Below are positions 56,794 to 64,000 of a stretch of DNA of 64,000 bases, piece by piece. The DNA comes from Hellea balneolensis DSM 19091 (lineage in GTDB: Bacteria > Pseudomonadota > Alphaproteobacteria > Caulobacterales > Maricaulaceae). Positions within the stretch are counted from its first letter, which is position 1. Every line of letters starts with the position of its first letter. The notes beneath the pieces were generated by a model, which saw nothing but the letters and a program-made list of their open reading frames with translations, was not told where the DNA came from and made no database searches. The translations under genes and the position numbers were made by a program. Location: NCBI RefSeq assembly GCF_000428525.1, contig NZ_AUAC01000003.1, positions 434,001 to 498,000 on the forward strand, written 5' to 3'.

Positions 56794-56980
56794 CAGTCTT
56801 AGGGTTATCGCGCTTATGCCCATCCAAGTGATTTTGTAGCTTTTCCGTCAGAGCTTTGGCTTTGTCTTTCTCAGACTTTTTCATACCAAATTTCACGCGA
56901 TTCTCTGCTGCGCGCAGCACTTTCTGATGCCGCGCTTTGGATTTTCGAACCTTGTTAAAGTTTACGACGTTGTCGGGCAT
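56786..56980 (-). CDS. DUF4169 family protein
   Basis: 64 residues, very basic and helical. The VVNFNKVRKSKAR start and AAENRVKFGMKKSEK are characteristic of DUF4169. The start codon overlaps the fumC stop (TAATG). Function unknown. The same gene order occurs widely in alphaproteobacteria. Confidence 0.85.
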   Translation of the reverse strand: MPDNVVNFNKVRKSKARHQKVLRAAENRVKFGMKKSEKDKAKALTEKLQNHLDGHKRDNPKTDD

Positions 56981-58371
56981 TAGCGCGGCTTGATCATTAG
57001 TTCAGGCCGTACGACTTTATCAAATTCTTTCTCTGTGACGAAACCTAGCTTGACCGCCTCTTCGCGCAAGGTTGTACCATTTTTATGCGCCGTCTTGGCG
57101 ACCTTCGTTGCGTTATCATAACCAATGGTCGGGGCGAGGGCGGTGACGAGCATTAGCGAGCGTCCCAGTAAATCAGCGATACGGTCTTCATTGGCCGTGA
57201 TACCTACGACGCATTTATCTGCGAAAGCCATACAACTATCGGTCAGCAATTGAATAGACTGCATCATATTATAGGCCATGACAGGCTTATAGACGTTGAG
57301 CTCAAAATGACCTTGGCTCCCGGCCAGGCTCATTGTGGTATTATTCCCCATCACCTGCGTGCAAACCATGGTCAGCGCTTCGCATTGTGTTGGGTTGACT
57401 TTGCCGGGCATGATAGAGGAGCCAGGCTCATTAGCGGGTAAGGAAATTTCACCCAGGCCGGAGCGCGGGCCCGAGCCAAGAAAGCGAATATCATTCGCGA
57501 TTTTAAAGAGCGAGGCCGCCACACTATTCAGTGCGCCATGGGCGGAGACATAGGCATCATGGGCGGCAAGGGCTTCAAATTTATTGGGTGCAGTCTTGAA
57601 AGGCAGCTTGGTGTAACTTGCGACCTCCTCGGCAAAGCTTTTTGCGAAACCAGGTTTGGCGTTCAGCCCCGTGCCGACCGCTGTGCCGCCTTGGGCGAGG
57701 GGGTAGAGTTCCTTAAGACCACGCTCGACACGCTTAATCCCATTATCCAGTTGCGCGACATAGCCTGAAAACTCCTGTCCCAAAGTAATGGGCGTGGCGT
57801 CTTGTGTATGGGTGCGGCCAATCTTGATGATCTTTTTAAACGTGCCCGCTTTATCATTCAGCGCATTACGAAGATATTGCAGGGCCGGGAGGAGGGAGTG
57901 ATGAATTTCCTCAGCCGCTGCAATGTGCATGGCGGTAGGGAAAGTGTCATTTGAAGACTGGCTGCGATTAACGTGGTCATTGGGGTGAACCGGATCCTTA
58001 GATCCAATCACGCCGCCCATAATCTCAATCGCGCGGTTGGAGATAACCTCATTTGTATTCATATTGGACTGTGTGCCCGACCCTGTCTGCCAGACAGAGA
58101 GCGGGAAGTTGTCATTGAGTTTGCCTTCCGCCACTTCACTGGCCGCCGCAACAATGGCTTTACAAGTTTTAGCGTCGAGGTTCTTAGCCTTTTTATTAGC
58201 AAGAGCCGCAGAGCGCTTAATGATACCTAGCGCGCGGATAATGGCAGGCGACATTGTTTCAATCCCTATAGGGAAGTTAATGAGCGAGCGGGCGGTCTGC
58301 GCGCCATAATATTTATCCGCAGGGACTTTAAGTTTGCCGAAGCTATCGGATTCAGTTCTGGTCTTGGTCAT
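56980..58371 (-). CDS. fumC: Fumarate hydratase class II
   Basis: 463 residues. [16 protein letters not shown] near residue 318 is the fumarase/aspartase signature with the catalytic Ser, and [14 protein letters not shown] near 98 and [17 protein letters not shown] near 184 are invariant. It hydrates fumarate to malate in the TCA cycle. The preceding gene ends 20 bases inside its start. Confidence 0.96.
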   Translation of the reverse strand: MTKTRTESDSFGKLKVPADKYYGAQTARSLINFPIGIETMSPAIIRALGIIKRSAALANKKAKNLDAKTCKAIVAAASEVAEGKLNDNFPLSVWQTGSGTQSNMNTNEVISNRAIEIMGGVIGSKDPVHPNDHVNRSQSSNDTFPTAMHIAAAEEIHHSLLPALQYLRNALNDKAGTFKKIIKIGRTHTQDATPITLGQEFSGYVAQLDNGIKRVERGLKELYPLAQGGTAVGTGLNAKPGFAKSFAEEVASYTKLPFKTAPNKFEALAAHDAYVSAHGALNSVAASLFKIANDIRFLGSGPRSGLGEISLPANEPGSSIMPGKVNPTQCEALTMVCTQVMGNNTTMSLAGSQGHFELNVYKPVMAYNMMQSIQLLTDSCMAFADKCVVGITANEDRIADLLGRSLMLVTALAPTIGYDNATKVAKTAHKNGTTLREEAVKLGFVTEKEFDKVVRPELMIKPR

Positions 58372-58603
58372 AAGGCGAGTAATCCGCTTTGTATTTTAGG
58401 CTAAAGATGAAGAACAATATTGAGCTTATGAAAACCAATATTGCAATAGGTCGCGTGAGAGTCTGCTGAGGCCACAGGCCGAATAACACGAAGATCGGGA
58501 TAATAAAGGTGAGTAAGTTAAAGCTAAAAATAGCTGAGCCCTTCATACCTACAGGCACGAGGTTGAAGCCTGTTTTTGTTGATTGGCGATACCAAACAGT
58601 CAT
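58352..58603 (-). CDS. Small two-helix membrane protein
   Basis: 83 residues with hydrophobic stretches at about 24-45 and 53-70. No family recognised. It lies between sspB (2 bases away) and fumC (20-base overlap), so it is co-expressed with both. Confidence 0.6.
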   Translation of the reverse strand: MTVWYRQSTKTGFNLVPVGMKGSAIFSFNLLTFIIPIFVLFGLWPQQTLTRPIAILVFISSILFFIFSLKYKADYSPYDQDQN

Positions 58604-58605
58604 GT

Positions 58606-59148
58606 CTATTTCTTACGAAAAGCATCCAAGCTTACGACTTTATTCGCCGGCTCTTTTGTTGTTTCGGCTTCTTCTGCTTTTGGCTTATCGGCTTTAGCGT
58701 CGCTGCCCTTTTTTGCTTTTGCCGTTTTCGGCTTAGGCGTTTTGGCGGGTTTGATTTGCGTAACGTCTGGGGCTGATGTTTCCATTTCTTTGGGCGGATC
58801 AAATTGCAGAGCAAAGCCAACGCTTGGGTCATGGAAACGCGTAATCGCATGATAAGGCACTTTGAGATATTTTGGGATGCCGCCAAATTTCAGCGTCACC
58901 TCAAACTCATCAGCATGGGCTTGTAGGTCCCAGAATTGATGCTCAAGCACAATTGTAATTTCTTCGGGGTATTTTTTGGCCAGCCCTTCATCAATTTCCG
59001 CGCCAGGATAGCGGGTTAGAAAGGTAATGTAAAAATGATGCGCTCCGGGCAGGCCGTCTTCACGGATAACGCGGCGGATCGCGTCTCGCACAACACCGCG
59101 CAGGGCAAGTTGTGTCATTTGCTCGTAATTCATCAAGTCTTGGCTCAT
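58606..59148 (-). CDS. sspB: SspB family ClpXP adaptor
   Basis: 180 residues. MNYEQMTQLALRGVVRDAIR and the substrate-groove region GAHHFYITFLTRYPGAEI and LEHQFWDL fit the alphaproteobacterial SspB. SspB hands ssrA-tagged proteins to ClpXP. The tmRNA gene that makes such tags is in this window. The last 60 residues are a Lys/Ala-rich linker ending in NKVVSLDAFRKK, the ClpX-binding tail. Confidence 0.93.
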   Translation of the reverse strand: MSQDLMNYEQMTQLALRGVVRDAIRRVIREDGLPGAHHFYITFLTRYPGAEIDEGLAKKYPEEITIVLEHQFWDLQAHADEFEVTLKFGGIPKYLKVPYHAITRFHDPSVGFALQFDPPKEMETSAPDVTQIKPAKTPKPKTAKAKKGSDAKADKPKAEEAETTKEPANKVVSLDAFRKK

Positions 59149-59255
59149 GCCCTTACCCTAAATCACTGTTTCACGGCGTCAACTGCCGTTTTAACGAAAT
59201 GGTCGCATAACTCTGTGCTTTCCATCTTTGCTGCGCTCGCTATCGTAGAGTCCAT

Positions 59256-60632
59256 ATGACAGATACGCTTGAAAGACGAGACGAGGGGTTTTTCTACCCG
59301 CCACACGCGCAGCCTTTAAATGGCGATGAGGGCTTTATCTATTCGACCTGGAAATTTTTGCGCAATCCCATCGAAGGATTCGGGCCCATGGCTTATAATC
59401 AGCCTATCGTCAGTGTGCCCAATTTCGGTAAGAAACTGCACGTGATTACAGACCCCGAAGGCATGATGCAGGTCCTCGCATTAGAGGCAAAGAAATTTAC
59501 GAAAACCGCGATTGATGCGCGTATCCTCGGCCCTGCAACCAAGGAAGGCTTGCTCTCGGTGCATGGCGATCAATGGAAACGGCAAAGGCGGGCCGTGGCG
59601 CCGATGTTCGCCAAGCGGCATATGGCTGATCTTGCGCCTATGATAACGGAGGTGCTGAACGGGTTTAAAGCAAAATTAGATAAAGAGCCTAAGCTAGACT
59701 TAAACGCAGGTATGGCGGAGTTGACTTTTGATGTTTTGGCAAAAGCTTTGCTTGGCGATCCGAAAGGTCTGGATGGGGAGCGGCTGAAATATGCGACGCG
59801 TAATGCTGTGACCTCCGCGGGGACTTTGCGGCCTGATGATTTGGTTCCGTGGCCGCGTTGGGTGCCGCGTCCGATTTCGCCTAAGGGCTCTCGCGCCCTT
59901 AAGAAATTAAAAAGCGCCGCTGATGATTTACTCGATAGCCGCGATGTTAATAATCCAGGCGATGATCTCGTCGGTCTGTTGATTTCCGCGATTGACCCCA
60001 AGACAGGGCAGGAACTCTCTCGCCGTGAACGTCGTGATAATCTCATTGGCTTTTTCATTGCCGGGCATGAGACGACGGCGCTGACCCTGACATGGGCGCT
60101 TTACTTGGTGGGGATGCACGCGCCGACAGCAGAACGTATTCGCGCAGAAGTTATCGAGGTCTGCGGGCAAGGTGATATTGCCTATGATGATATTGATAAG
60201 CTGACCTTCACCCGTGCCGTCATTGATGAAACCATGCGCCTGTACCCACCTGCACCCATGCTTAACCGTGAATGCCATGAAGAGACCGAAATTCATGGCC
60301 GAAAGATTGAGATCGGCGATACCTTTTTACTTGCTAATTACGTCATGCACCGCACGGAAAGGCTTTGGGAGAACCCCAACGCTTTTGACCCCGACCGCTT
60401 CATCCGTCAGCCGGAGTTAAAGGCCAAGGGCGCGCCCTATATGCCCTTCGGCGCTGGCCCGCGTATCTGCGTCGGCATGGCTTTCGCGGTGATGGAAGCA
60501 GTGATGGCGCTGGGCACGTTAGTGCGCGATTATGATATTGAGATACCGGCTGATTGCTATCCGAGACCGCTGATGACGGTGACACTGAGGCCCGAGGGCG
60601 GGGTGCCTGCGCGGATGGTTAGGGTTAGCTAA
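59256..60632 (+). CDS. Cytochrome P450
   Basis: 458 residues. I-helix FFIAGHETTALTLTW near residue 268, ExxR in DETMRLYPPA near 327, heme-binding FGAGPRICVGMAFAVME near 400. Length and motifs fit the CYP102-/fatty-acid-hydroxylase-like soluble group. It needs an electron donor. The only reductase-like gene seen is at 22888 and no ferredoxin is found. Divergent from sspB. Confidence 0.94.
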   Translation: MTDTLERRDEGFFYPPHAQPLNGDEGFIYSTWKFLRNPIEGFGPMAYNQPIVSVPNFGKKLHVITDPEGMMQVLALEAKKFTKTAIDARILGPATKEGLLSVHGDQWKRQRRAVAPMFAKRHMADLAPMITEVLNGFKAKLDKEPKLDLNAGMAELTFDVLAKALLGDPKGLDGERLKYATRNAVTSAGTLRPDDLVPWPRWVPRPISPKGSRALKKLKSAADDLLDSRDVNNPGDDLVGLLISAIDPKTGQELSRRERRDNLIGFFIAGHETTALTLTWALYLVGMHAPTAERIRAEVIEVCGQGDIAYDDIDKLTFTRAVIDETMRLYPPAPMLNRECHEETEIHGRKIEIGDTFLLANYVMHRTERLWENPNAFDPDRFIRQPELKAKGAPYMPFGAGPRICVGMAFAVMEAVMALGTLVRDYDIEIPADCYPRPLMTVTLRPEGGVPARMVRVS

Positions 60633-61183
60633 ACACTATATGTTCGAGCTTTCTTCACAAAGATTTCTATGGCTTCCTTTGAATAATCAAAACCACCAAA
60701 TAACTCTCCGGCCTCGTTTAAAGTGTCGAAATCGATATTGTAAAGCCAAGTTTCTATAAGGTCCATTTGAGAAGATGTTAGGCCATAGAACAGATTTGTA
60801 GCAATATCCCACCTCACTGTCATAAACCACATCATACTATGAAAGTAACTAGATATGCAGGTCATGAGCGCTTCTTGTGTCTGCGCGACTTCGATAAATG
60901 CTCCAGTTTTCAGCGTGTGAGTTTCAATTTCGATATCATGCTTTGCTGTTAAACACATAAAGCCGGGTAAGAAGTATCTATTCCAAACACTAGACATTTG
61001 CCAAAATTCTCCTGCTACTTCTTCAAGCATATCAAGAGTTAAGTCAGGCCATTTAACGTGAACAAGGAATTCAAGCTTTTCACATCCACTTTCGCTTCTG
61101 ATGCCTTCAAACAAACGTGACGCGTCAGGGTGTTGGATTGGAAATTGCTCTTTGACGAGTTTTATAAATGTGTCAGCTTGCAT
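60629..61183 (-). CDS. Hypothetical protein, possibly DUF6714-like
   Basis: 184 residues. PDLTLDMLEEVAGEFWQMS and NRYFLPGFMCLTA near residues 45-80 resemble DUF6714. The rest is helical and no catalytic residues stand out. The gene is A/T-rich compared with the P450 beside it and overlaps it by 4 bases at the stop. Confidence 0.5.
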   Translation of the reverse strand: MQADTFIKLVKEQFPIQHPDASRLFEGIRSESGCEKLEFLVHVKWPDLTLDMLEEVAGEFWQMSSVWNRYFLPGFMCLTAKHDIEIETHTLKTGAFIEVAQTQEALMTCISSYFHSMMWFMTVRWDIATNLFYGLTSSQMDLIETWLYNIDFDTLNEAGELFGGFDYSKEAIEIFVKKARTYSV

Positions 61184-61234
61184 AATTTAGAAGAGCTAAA
61201 GCGCGGGTTGGGTTGGCGGGCGGCAACCCGCAAA

Positions 61235-61562
61235 ATAATAGTGGAGAGTTTCTGTTGCCAGCTACTCTCCGAAGCCCGCCTAGGGTTATGACACGCTAGG
61301 AGTTAAAGTGCGATTTTGTCGCGCTGCTTACGCGGCGAGAGCAAAACCTTCATTAGAATTGTCATTTGCAATTACTAAAATTAGGCATTTAACGATACCA
61401 AATCGGATGAAAGCTAACTTCTTTAGACGTCTGTCGATCCTATTTCGGCCCCATCAAAAACACAGACCGTGATCTGTATTTATGGTGGAGCCGCCGGGTA
61501 CCGCCCCCGGGTCCAGTCCGCTTATTACAAGCGCGTTTATCATCATAGCCAGCAAGCCAGCC
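61235..61562 (-). ncRNA. ssrA: tmRNA, circularly permuted two-piece type (ends approximate)
   Basis: Reading the minus strand, an acceptor piece ending CCCGGCGGCTCCACCA (CCA at 61483-61485) comes first, then a 30-base spacer, then the coding piece starting GGGGCCGAAATAGGATCGACA at 61452. GGGGCCG pairs with CGGCTCC to rebuild the acceptor stem. The tag is encoded at 61328-61369: ANDNSNEGFALAA followed by TAA. This permuted order is typical of alphaproteobacteria. Stalled ribosomes are released and the tag marks proteins for ClpXP, aided by SspB. Confidence 0.92.
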
Positions 61563-61662
61563 CCCGATATGTAGGATAACACTGCAAATTTTTCAATAAA
61601 AACTCTGCTTTTTCTTGATACCGCCACAATGCGCTTCTATCGAAGCTTTGCAGGAGAGACCC

Positions 61663-62760
61663 ATTCAAAACACATTAGATCATATTCTTGGCCACCTAGA
61701 GAAACTTGTCGCCTTTGACACGCGAAATGGCACGGGTGATGAAATGGCATGTGTGGAATATTTGCGCGGCGCTTTGTCGTTGCATAACCCTGATGAGATC
61801 ATCGTCGATAGGGTCGGGCGATCACGCGGGAAGAGCGATAGCGGATACGTTATGGCGCGGTGGGGAGAGCCCAAAGTCCTGCTGAATGTGCATATTGATA
61901 CAGTGCCAAGCGGTGAGGGGTGGGTATCTGACCCCCTCAAACTCCGCCGAGAAAAAGACCGCGTAATTGGCCTTGGTACGAGCGATATTAAAGGTGCTGC
62001 TGCCTGCATATTGGGCGCGATGGAAATGGCAAAACCCAAAGATGTGGCCATTCTTTTCTCTGGTGATGAAGAACATGGGAGTGAAGTCATGCCAGCTGTC
62101 ATAGAGCGCGGCCATTATGCAGGCGCTAAGACGGCGATTGTGTGCGAGCCGACATGTTGCGAAGTCGGGCGGCGGCACCGCGGCATGCTGGCACTCAATG
62201 CCCTATTTACAGGGCGGGGCGGTCATAGTTCGCTCTCGGATGTCACTGAGCGTCCTTTGTTGCAAGCGGCAAGGTTAGCGGCGGCTTGGGGAGATTATAA
62301 TGATATTCATCTGGGGTTCGGGAAAGACCCCTATAAAGGCTTGTGCTTGAATATCGGAAATATTGAAAATGATGGCGCCTATAATGTTATCCCTACGCGA
62401 TCCAAACTTTGGGCGTCTATGAGGCCGCCCCCGGGAGATAATGTCGGCAAACGCCGCGAAGATTTGGTCGCCATAGCGCGGGACATAACGCCCGAGGCTG
62501 TTCTTGATACGATTGTGGCATTTGAACCTTTTGACTCCCAAGACCCCAATGCCTTTGCGCCTGTTTTTGAAGATACGCCCATCGTGGATCTGCCCTATTG
62601 GACAGAGGCGGCCATGCTATCTGAGGCGGGATTGAATGTTGTTGTTTACGGCCCTGGTGATGTGGAGCAAGCCCATAAGCCCAATGAATATGTGACCGAG
62701 GCACATCTTATGACCGCGGCAGAGGCTTATGGCCGCGCGGTTGCGGGCACAATGTCATGA
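61663..62760 (+). CDS. ArgE-like M20 deacetylase (acetylcitrulline/acetylornithine type), probable AUU start
   Basis: About 365 residues from ATT 61663. AGGAGAG lies 4-10 bases ahead, and the distance from this codon to the conserved LVAFDTRN equals that I recall for Xanthomonas acetylcitrulline deacetylase. A TTG at 61615 would add 16 residues with no ribosome site. Zinc-site motifs: LNVHIDTVP, GLGTSDIKGAAA, SGDEEHGS and CEPT. The C-terminal WTEAAML...YGPGDVEQAHKPNEYVT matches ArgE. It removes acetyl from N-acetylcitrulline or N-acetylornithine. Overlaps the next gene by ATGA. Confidence 0.82.
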   Translation: MQNTLDHILGHLEKLVAFDTRNGTGDEMACVEYLRGALSLHNPDEIIVDRVGRSRGKSDSGYVMARWGEPKVLLNVHIDTVPSGEGWVSDPLKLRREKDRVIGLGTSDIKGAAACILGAMEMAKPKDVAILFSGDEEHGSEVMPAVIERGHYAGAKTAIVCEPTCCEVGRRHRGMLALNALFTGRGGHSSLSDVTERPLLQAARLAAAWGDYNDIHLGFGKDPYKGLCLNIGNIENDGAYNVIPTRSKLWASMRPPPGDNVGKRREDLVAIARDITPEAVLDTIVAFEPFDSQDPNAFAPVFEDTPIVDLPYWTEAAMLSEAGLNVVVYGPGDVEQAHKPNEYVTEAHLMTAAEAYGRAVAGTMS

Positions 62761-63902
62761 GCCAGAAGACAATACGGGAAACTGTTCTTCGCAGCTTGTC
62801 CTCAATTGGGGCGACCAAAGAGGCTAAATTTTATGCAGAGCTCTTTGCCTCACAAGATGCTGAGCGCTTTGCCCTGATTGTTCTCGACCCACGCAGCCTA
62901 AAAAATCCGTTGCTTGAAGCGTTGATCTCAAATCTTAAAATTTTATCTGATCTAGGTTTGTCGCCCGTGTTGCTAATCGGGGCATTGGATGATGACCGCA
63001 CCTCAATAAGGTTTCAAAGTCAGAGACTCGCGAAAGACTTGGAAATGGTATCCGTCAAGACAGCGAAGTTAAATACGGCGAGTTATCAACTTATACCCGA
63101 AGTACGCCAGAAGTCTCGCAAAGGCATGATACCCATTCTGGAAATGACCGAACGGCGAGGCAAGATGAATTTGACGCGCCTCGTCAGTGAGTTGAAGCCT
63201 AATAAAGTAATATTTCTGCAACCTTCAGGGGGGCTCGTGAAAGGCGACAAACGGCTTTCATTCATAGACATTGACCGCGTACAGGACAGTCTGCAACTTG
63301 ATGAATTAACTGTCGGGCAATCCAGATTTATTGCATTGGCGCAGGAACTGGCACAGGAAAAGGCTAATCACGCCGTATATGTCATTGCGTCCCCGCTTAA
63401 TCTTTTAACAGAGCTTTTCACGACCAAAGGATCGGGGACCATGCTTCGGCGCGCGGCGCCGATTATGGTGACGCCCACCTTGGCGCGAACAGATAAGCCA
63501 TCTTTAAAAAGTTCAATCGAAGAAGCCTTTGGTAAACCTATAAAACCACTTTTTTTGCGCAGTAAAATCCACCGTGCCTTTATTGAAGAGGATTATCGCG
63601 GCGGCGCGATAGTAACGCAGCTTGCGGGTTTCCCTTATCTTTCAAAGTTTTGGGTGAGCCGCGAAGCGCGCGGAGAAGGTATTGCGCGGGATATTTGGGA
63701 TCGTATGTGCGGGGAAATACCGGCCTTCTTCTGGCGCTCGCGCATGACAAATCCTTTTAACGATTGGTATATGAGCGTTTGCGAGGGGATGCAGATTAGT
63801 GGGGAGTGGCGGGTCTTTTGGAAAGGCTTAGAAGCGCCTGAAGTGCCGGGCGCAATTATTGCCGCGGCCTCAGCATCGGATGATTTTGAGCCGTCAACTT
63901 AA
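62757..63902 (+). CDS. Acetylglutamate kinase/N-acetylglutamate synthase-like protein (NAGS-K type)
   Basis: 381 residues. The C-terminal DUF619-type acetyltransferase domain is clear: SKFWVSREARGEGIARDIWDR, SRMTNPFNDWYMSVCEGM and WRVFWKGLE. The N-terminal amino-acid-kinase-like part is present, but the glycine-rich ATP motifs of ArgB are not evident, so kinase activity is doubtful. It probably makes N-acetylglutamate for arginine synthesis. Pairing with the deacetylase is known from Xanthomonas-type arginine clusters. Confidence 0.8.
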   Translation: MSQKTIRETVLRSLSSIGATKEAKFYAELFASQDAERFALIVLDPRSLKNPLLEALISNLKILSDLGLSPVLLIGALDDDRTSIRFQSQRLAKDLEMVSVKTAKLNTASYQLIPEVRQKSRKGMIPILEMTERRGKMNLTRLVSELKPNKVIFLQPSGGLVKGDKRLSFIDIDRVQDSLQLDELTVGQSRFIALAQELAQEKANHAVYVIASPLNLLTELFTTKGSGTMLRRAAPIMVTPTLARTDKPSLKSSIEEAFGKPIKPLFLRSKIHRAFIEEDYRGGAIVTQLAGFPYLSKFWVSREARGEGIARDIWDRMCGEIPAFFWRSRMTNPFNDWYMSVCEGMQISGEWRVFWKGLEAPEVPGAIIAAASASDDFEPST

Positions 63903-64000
63903 CCGAAATAGACTCTGATTGTTCCGGAGGGCCATTGAAGGATTGACGCGGGAAATAAGGCGGCATAAGCCATCCCCAATGTGGGACTGAATCGTATATA
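63899..64000 (-). CDS. Possible partial minus-strand gene at the window end
   Basis: An open frame of 33 codons runs in from the edge and ends TAA at 63901-63899, overlapping the stop of the synthase gene. The residues (MAYAALFPASILQWPSG...) are plausible, but there is too little to name it. Confidence 0.3.
   Translation of the reverse strand, partial: YIRFSPTLGMAYAALFPASILQWPSGTIRVYFG

Overview
The window looks like chromosomal DNA of an alphaproteobacterium of moderate G+C content. The evidence is a circularly permuted two-piece tmRNA gene, the order sspB / small membrane protein / fumC / DUF4169 / ribbon-helix-helix, a TfoX C-terminal-domain protein, an Ior-type molybdenum hydroxylase and a DUF4212/ActP acetate symporter. 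An ArgE-like deacetylase beside an acetylglutamate kinase-synthase relative points, as an inference, to the Maricaulales/Hyphomonadaceae side of the class.

Layout. (1) 1-8.4 kb is an accessory island next to a tRNA-Arg(ACG) gene. It holds a DUF6538-type tyrosine recombinase, a four-gene overlapping minus-strand operon (MmeI-like DNA methyltransferase without a visible nuclease motif, Abi_C-like protein, small PD-(D/E)XK-like protein, and a NucS-like nuclease with a PUA/EVE-like C-terminal domain) and a Fic protein cut by the window edge. (2) 8.5-18.7 kb has a GNAT/P1-peptidase/membrane-protein operon, gamma-glutamyltransferase, a SemiSWEET, an iorAB molybdenum hydroxylase followed by a membrane M23 peptidase, and exported SDR and cupin proteins. 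(3) 18.9-25.2 kb is an acetate module: DUF4212-ActP symporter, acetyl-CoA synthetase, ferredoxin-reductase-like flavoprotein, acyltransferase. (4) 25.3-29.8 kb is a TPP-riboswitch operon in which an exported metallo-beta-lactamase-fold hydrolase and a small membrane protein precede thiC. (5) 29.9-37 kb carries a lipoprotein gene with an in-frame stop, two SemiSWEETs, two BLUF-like proteins that lack flavin-contact residues, a LLM monooxygenase, MAPEG, DUF1330 and radical SAM proteins. (6) 37.2-45.2 kb has cspA, an ArsM-type methyltransferase, hydrolases, PhzF and a molybdenum-cofactor cluster (moeA divergent from xdhC-mocA-moaD-moaE-moaB-moaC). This cluster could serve the iorAB enzyme. (7) 45-59 kb is largely housekeeping: thiolase and SDR for acyl-CoA metabolism, aminopeptidase P, prmA, a UvrD helicase, fumC and sspB. 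(8) 59-64 kb has a cytochrome P450, tmRNA and an arginine-biosynthesis pair.

The least ordinary parts are the restriction-like island operon and its upstream repeats, the TPP-controlled exported hydrolase with a hairpin element inside the aptamer's P3 arm, the pair of degenerate BLUF proteins, and a probable AUU start on the ArgE-like gene. Function names rest on motifs read by eye and family knowledge. No database search was run.
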